Positions 59,954 to 64,000 of a DNA stretch of 64,000 bases are shown here, in pieces. Source of the DNA: Terriglobus aquaticus (lineage in GTDB: Bacteria > Acidobacteriota > Terriglobia > Terriglobales > Acidobacteriaceae); the NCBI RefSeq assembly GCF_025685415.1, contig NZ_JAGSYB010000001.1:1426001-1490000 (forward strand), given 5' to 3'. A model generated the notes under the pieces. The model worked only from the letters and a program-made list of their open reading frames with translations, did not search any database and was not told where the DNA came from. The translations under genes were made by a program, and so were the position numbers. Numbering within the stretch: the stretch's first letter is position 1; each line of letters begins with the position of its first letter.

Positions 59954-62900
59954 CTACTGCACCGTGACCGGCAAGGTGTACGTGTGCCGCAGCGTCCCAT
60001 CACTCGATGTCGCTGTGATGGTCAGCAACTGCGTCCCCAGCGGCGTTCCAGAACTTCCAGTGCCTCCACCGCCTCCACTAGTACCGCCCGAGGATGTACC
60101 GCCGCCATTCAGGTTGTTGGTGGAATCCACCATGCCCAGACCGCAACCATTCGTCAGGACTACGGAGAAGCACAGCATCAACAGGACCGCTCCAATCCGC
60201 CGTGTGCGACGGAACGGCACCAGCAACAGGGCCGCGAGAGTCGCGCCAGCGCCGCCCAACATCCCGTCGGAATAGCTTGGCGCGCCGCTCGCGCTCTGCA
60301 CCGCGGTAGTCACCGTCAGCCCAACTGAACCGCCCGCCATCACCGTGGACGGCTGAAACGCGCAGGTAATCTGGCTGCCACCGGGCGGCGTACAGGTCAG
60401 CACGACCGACGAGTTGAACCCGCTTGTGACGGACAGGCTGGCGGTACCGCTGACTGTGCCGCCCCGCGGGACCGTCAGGCTCCCCGGATTCAACGACACA
60501 CTAAAGTCGCCGAAGTTGACGGACGCTGACGCAGAAGTCGACGGGAGAAAGATCCCGTCGCCGCTGTAGACCGCTGAAAAGCTGTGCGGCCCCGCAATCG
60601 ACCCATACACGTTGGTCGCGGCGGTGGACTGGTTCGTGCCCGTCGCGCTCAGCGTGGCGGTGCCTAACGTGATCTGGCTTCCGCCGCGCACGTCGTAGAA
60701 GGTGACCGTCCCGCTTGGAATACCAATCAGGCTGGCATCGCCTCCGGTCAGCGTGGCGGTCAACTGAATCGTCTGCCCTGCATTGGCATAGATCATGCTC
60801 GGCTGCAGACTGATCGCAGACGCCACCCTCGCTGGTGAAACCACCACCGCAGAAGACCTGCTGCCGTAGCAAGTGGTGTCGCCGCCATACACCGCGGTCA
60901 ACGAGTCGCTGCCCACCGGCAGCTTGCCCGCTACGCTCACCGTTCCGCCACTCAGCGTTCCGTTCGCGACAAACACGTTGTTCGACAGAAACGTCACCTG
61001 TCCCGTGCAGTTCACGCTTGGCGCTACGGACGCCACCGCCGCGGGAAAGCTAGGGGCTACGATCGCAGTGAACGTCGTACTCTGGCCCGCCAGCGGCTGC
61101 GCGGGCAACAGCGTGAGCGTCGTCGTGGAGGCCACCTTGCCCAGCGCCACAGCCAATGTTGTGGCGGTTGACGTGCTTCCCGAATAGTTAGAATCGCCGC
61201 TATACACCGCAGTAATCGAGTGCGTTCCCACCTGCAGCGCCGCCAGGTTCAAGGTCACGAACCCGTTGCCCAGCGTCGCCGTTCCAACCACACCCTGCAG
61301 ACTCGACCGGAAGGTAATCGTTCCTGTTGGAGCTCCGGTCGCATACGAAGCTGGCGTGACCGTAGCCGTGAACGATGCACTCGATCCGAAGTTGAGCGTG
61401 GTTGGACTGATCGACAGCGCGGTGCTCGTCGTCACCAGAGGCGCGCTCACGACCACGGCAGCAGAGTTCGCAGGACTATAGCTGGTGTCGCCGCTATACG
61501 CCGCGACCAAGCTGTTGGTGGCCCCGCTCAGCGATGCCGTATACGTGCCTGCACCGTTGTTCAGCGTCACGCTGGCAATCTGCACGCCATTGTTCTGAAT
61601 GGCTACCGTTCCCGTGGGAACCGTCGTGCTTCCACTGGGTGCCGCGACCGAGATCGCCAGGTCGTACTTCTGCGTAGCCGAGTTCGCCACGGTAGCTTCC
61701 GGTGTGCTGGTCAGCGTCACCGTCGGGGTCGCCGTCGTCACCATAGCGGCAAAACTGGTCGGCTGGTTGCAGGCAAAGCTGCCGTTGCTCGTGCAATTGG
61801 CCTGCAGTGTGAGCTTGCCCAGCGTGGTTGCCGGCACGTTGACGACTGTGCTCGCGCTGCTGCTGGTGCTGCTGGACAGAGTCGCCGTGTAAGTAGTCGG
61901 CGTGGCGGAGGTGAATGCGGTCACCGTAACAGGTCCGCTTGGAACTCCCACGCCGCTTGATGATTTTGCCGTTACCGTCACGGGAATGGTCCCGCCCAGC
62001 TTTGTGTTGGGAGCGGTCGCCGTCAGAACCACATCTTCCGGTGTAACGGTGCTCGTAACGATGTTGCTGGTCCCTGGCGCAAACGTAGCGTCACCGCTAT
62101 AGGTCCCAGACAGGTCATAGACATCGCCCGGCAGCGTAGTAGTGCTGAAGGAGGCAACGCCTTTCGAATCCAGAGAGCTGGGCCCGAGCGTGGCCGTACC
62201 GCCAGACCGGCCCTTGAGCGTCGCCGTAACCGTGCCGGTCGGCGTTCCACCGGTGCCTGTAACGGTATACGTCAGCCCCAACGCCTGCCCGTGCGTGACC
62301 GTCGTGTTTGACACAGCAAGAGCGACATTCACGCCTGTTGCGCCGGTTGCCAGCGCTCTCACCAGGGCCGCCACGTTCACGGCTCCCAGGCCGTCGGTCG
62401 CCGTCCATGTCCCCTCCGGCGCGTTCGGGTCTTCGTGCGTGAAGATGCCGTGACCCACGGCCAGCCGATACAGTTGCGGCGCCAGCGGACCCACTCGCCC
62501 GTGCTGCACGGCAAACGTCTGCAACGCCTGCAAAAGCCCTGCAACATCCGGCAACACCCCATCCGGCAGAGCGCGATTTCCATCGGCAGGCAATCCTGCA
62601 GCCGCCTGCCACTCGGGTCGGCTCGTCGCATCCTGAGAGGTCTGCACAAGCCCAGCCGCATTCGACAACATCGCCACGCTGGCGGTGTCGCTGCCGGCGC
62701 CGCCACTGGTCGTCTGCAGGACGGTGATGCCCTCCGCTGCCGCTTCGGCGAGCAGTTCCTGCCACTCCTGGGCAGCACTCGCGTCCACGGGTGGCACGGT
62801 CACAGCTGCCGCTGCATTCGACTCAACCGCATCCGCCAACACGGAAACGGCGTCGCCGGCGATCACCACTTGCGCTCCCGGGATACGGTCCAACTTCGGA

Positions 62901-63364
62901 CGCGAATCCGCAGCAAACGACACCGTCGCCGCCCCCACGGCCGCTCGGGGCGCCAAGTCCACTCGGAATGCCCGACGCACCTGTGCCGCGGTCCCGCGGA
63001 ACGCGATACGCATTCCGTTCGTCGCCGTGCCGTCCACCTGGAATCCCTGCTGCCGAAGCCAATCAGCGGCAGCCTGCCGGGTGGTCGCGTCCGGCGCAAA
63101 CCGGTTTGCGAACTCTTCGGGCGTAATCCAGCGGCGATACTCTGCCGCCCCCGGCGTCTGCTGCGCCTTCAGCAGCGCCTCAAGGGAGGCCTGCTGCTCG
63201 TCCGTACGCTTCAACGTCAGCCGCAGACCACTTACCGGCAGCGAATCGGGGACCGCGCCCTGGGCGTGCACCGTGGTCGGGAACAGCATTGCAAGCGCGG
63301 CGAACACACACGCCCACACGGCGAAAAGGACCCTGCGGGGAACACGGTCGGCAAGTGGCGGCAT
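59954..63364 (-). CDS. Secreted Ig-repeat protein with kumamolisin-type pro-domain and degenerate S53 region
   Basis: 1136 residues from ATG 63364; signal peptide about 1-35. Residues 45-140 match the S53 (Pro-kumamolisin) activation domain: RWITPEEFANRFAP, WLRQQGFQVDG, AAQVRRAFRV. A shortened S53-like remnant follows (about 200-340, GITVLQTTSGGAGS). The stretch aligned with the catalytic SGTS loop reads LPDGVLPDVAGLL, and no catalytic Glu/Asp segment is seen, so it is probably not a peptidase. About six Ig-like repeats (345-930, each with YSGD or YGGD), a further beta domain, a helix with RRTRR, a Cys in TNGCGLG and a last beta module follow. Surface binding or adhesion is inferred. Confidence 0.85.
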   Translation of the reverse strand: MPPLADRVPRRVLFAVWACVFAALAMLFPTTVHAQGAVPDSLPVSGLRLTLKRTDEQQASLEALLKAQQTPGAAEYRRWITPEEFANRFAPDATTRQAAADWLRQQGFQVDGTATNGMRIAFRGTAAQVRRAFRVDLAPRAAVGAATVSFAADSRPKLDRIPGAQVVIAGDAVSVLADAVESNAAAAVTVPPVDASAAQEWQELLAEAAAEGITVLQTTSGGAGSDTASVAMLSNAAGLVQTSQDATSRPEWQAAAGLPADGNRALPDGVLPDVAGLLQALQTFAVQHGRVGPLAPQLYRLAVGHGIFTHEDPNAPEGTWTATDGLGAVNVAALVRALATGATGVNVALAVSNTTVTHGQALGLTYTVTGTGGTPTGTVTATLKGRSGGTATLGPSSLDSKGVASFSTTTLPGDVYDLSGTYSGDATFAPGTSNIVTSTVTPEDVVLTATAPNTKLGGTIPVTVTAKSSSGVGVPSGPVTVTAFTSATPTTYTATLSSSTSSSASTVVNVPATTLGKLTLQANCTSNGSFACNQPTSFAAMVTTATPTVTLTSTPEATVANSATQKYDLAISVAAPSGSTTVPTGTVAIQNNGVQIASVTLNNGAGTYTASLSGATNSLVAAYSGDTSYSPANSAAVVVSAPLVTTSTALSISPTTLNFGSSASFTATVTPASYATGAPTGTITFRSSLQGVVGTATLGNGFVTLNLAALQVGTHSITAVYSGDSNYSGSTSTATTLAVALGKVASTTTLTLLPAQPLAGQSTTFTAIVAPSFPAAVASVAPSVNCTGQVTFLSNNVFVANGTLSGGTVSVAGKLPVGSDSLTAVYGGDTTCYGSRSSAVVVSPARVASAISLQPSMIYANAGQTIQLTATLTGGDASLIGIPSGTVTFYDVRGGSQITLGTATLSATGTNQSTAATNVYGSIAGPHSFSAVYSGDGIFLPSTSASASVNFGDFSVSLNPGSLTVPRGGTVSGTASLSVTSGFNSSVVLTCTPPGGSQITCAFQPSTVMAGGSVGLTVTTAVQSASGAPSYSDGMLGGAGATLAALLLVPFRRTRRIGAVLLMLCFSVVLTNGCGLGMVDSTNNLNGGGTSSGGTSGGGGGTGSSGTPLGTQLLTITATSSDGTLRHTYTLPVTVQ

Positions 63365-63464
63365 AGATGGAATCAGTGTGGAGGAGCTGCCGCAGGGCGG
63401 CAATAGTCCCGATGGGGGACACGAAACGGGGTTCGGCACCGCAGCCTCGAGGCTTCCCAGCGGC

Positions 63465-63470
63465 TACTCT
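63465..63470 (+). promoter_or_regulatory. -10-like box 6 nt before glmU
   Basis: TACTCT ends 6 nt before ATG 63477. It fits a leaderless transcript; no ribosome site is visible. Confidence 0.5.
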
Positions 63471-63476
63471 AGGTGC

Positions 63477-64000
63477 ATGGAAGCGCTCGGAATCGTCATC
63501 ATGGCCGCCGGCAAAGGCACTCGCCTCAAAAGCAGCCGTCCCAAGGTCCTACACGCCGTCGGCGGCAAGCTGCTGCTGCAACACGTGATCGATGCTGCGC
63601 TCCAGATCGTGCCGGCATCTGCGATACAGATTGTGATCGGACACCAGGCCGAGATGGTGCGGCAGGCCGTGCAGCACACCGGCGTTCGCTTCGTCCTGCA
63701 GGCGGAGCAGCTCGGTACGGGCCACGCCCTCCAGTGCGTCAAGCAGTCCTACCTCGCGGATCGAGTCGCCCCGCCCGAGAACCTCATCGTCCTCTCCGGT
63801 GACGTACCCCTGATTCGGCCCGAGACCATCGACCGGCTCTGGCAGACCCACACCCGCGAGTCCGCCGCCATGACGATCCTGACCGCCGTGCCCGACAACC
63901 CTCACGGCTACGGCCGAGTGCTGCGCACTGCCCCGGGCTCGGCTGAGGTTCGCGCCATTGTGGAACAGAAATCGCTGACTCCCGAGCAGCTCGCCCAGCC
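63477..64000 (+). CDS. glmU: Bifunctional GlcNAc-1-phosphate uridyltransferase/GlcN-1-phosphate acetyltransferase, 3' end cut by window
   Basis: 174 codons visible. The N-terminal uridyltransferase domain has GIVIMAAGKGTRLKSSRPKVLH, the GXGTRM-like nucleotide loop with its Lys; AEQLGTGHALQ and VLSGDVPLIRPETI hold UTP and metal contacts; and NPHGYGRVLR follows. It makes UDP-GlcNAc, the substrate of MurA encoded at 50673. The acetyltransferase left-handed helix would lie beyond the edge, so bifunctionality is inferred from the family. Divergent from the Ig-repeat gene. Confidence 0.93.
   Translation, partial: MEALGIVIMAAGKGTRLKSSRPKVLHAVGGKLLLQHVIDAALQIVPASAIQIVIGHQAEMVRQAVQHTGVRFVLQAEQLGTGHALQCVKQSYLADRVAPPENLIVLSGDVPLIRPETIDRLWQTHTRESAAMTILTAVPDNPHGYGRVLRTAPGSAEVRAIVEQKSLTPEQLAQ

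Noticed and set aside
60300-62350. Recombination-type DNA repeats in the Ig-repeat gene
   Set aside because: The repeats are visible at protein level (YSGD motifs) but diverged in DNA, so they are old duplications and not active repeats.
1-64000. tRNA, rRNA, insertion sequence, prophage or attachment site
   Set aside because: I looked for transposase, integrase and phage motifs, inverted terminal repeats and cloverleaf sequences and saw none; composition looks uniform throughout.

Overview
The window is high-GC DNA, densely packed and carrying only chromosomal housekeeping and envelope genes. The gene content suggests an acidobacterium of the Terriglobia/Acidobacteriaceae type. The grounds are a kumamolisin-like pro-domain joined to Ig-like repeats, an RND pump with long low-complexity adaptor and outer-membrane partners, DUF481 and BON envelope proteins, a YdiJ-like FAD/Fe-S dehydrogenase, GH43 and Tat-exported sugar-isomerase proteins, and QueF. 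This placement comes from gene content only. I see no rRNA, tRNA, insertion sequence, prophage or CRISPR array. No stretch longer than about 215 bases lacks a gene. Both end genes are cut by the window: a topoisomerase IB on the left and glmU on the right.

Left part (1-13.7 kb), all minus strand: topoisomerase IB; a BON-domain protein with a long Pro/Gln/Gly/Tyr tract; a four-gene overlapping operon (methyltransferase, DUF2064 transferase, polytopic GT87-type mannosyltransferase, GT2) likely to build a membrane-linked glycan; then an RND efflux operon (permease, adaptor, TolC-like).

Middle (13.8-43 kb): xylB-truB; tesA divergent from ybbA-ybbP; a membrane GT2 divergent from a TlpA-like lipoprotein; a long minus-strand run (MFS, GT-C membrane protein, TonB-like protein, GH43, exported sugar isomerase-like protein, FAD/Fe-S dehydrogenase); queF; an M48 protease; aspA; a beta-barrel protein; a membrane cytochrome c; DUF481; a TRIC/UPF0126 channel; and a kinase plus osmoprotectant-type ABC operon.

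Right part (43-64 kb): a glycolytic block (gapA, DUF2164, pgk, tpiA), lepB, murQ, an M24 peptidase, a CpxP/Spy-like protein, murA, an M28 peptidase, proC, ctaA, a FucP-like MFS, ppk1, a large Ig-repeat protein with a degenerate S53 region, and glmU.

Functional themes are pentose/plant-glycan use (GH43, xylB, sugar transporters), peptidoglycan precursor supply and recycling (murA, glmU, murQ), and envelope maintenance. The strongest non-genic signals are two. First, a TANNNT-like -10 box lies 6-8 nt before the start codon of 13 genes that mostly lack a Shine-Dalgarno site, suggesting leaderless mRNAs; one symmetric box is shared by two divergent genes. Second, a GCAAC-N15-17-(C/G)GTC motif, like an ECF sigma promoter, precedes three small or repetitive exported proteins.
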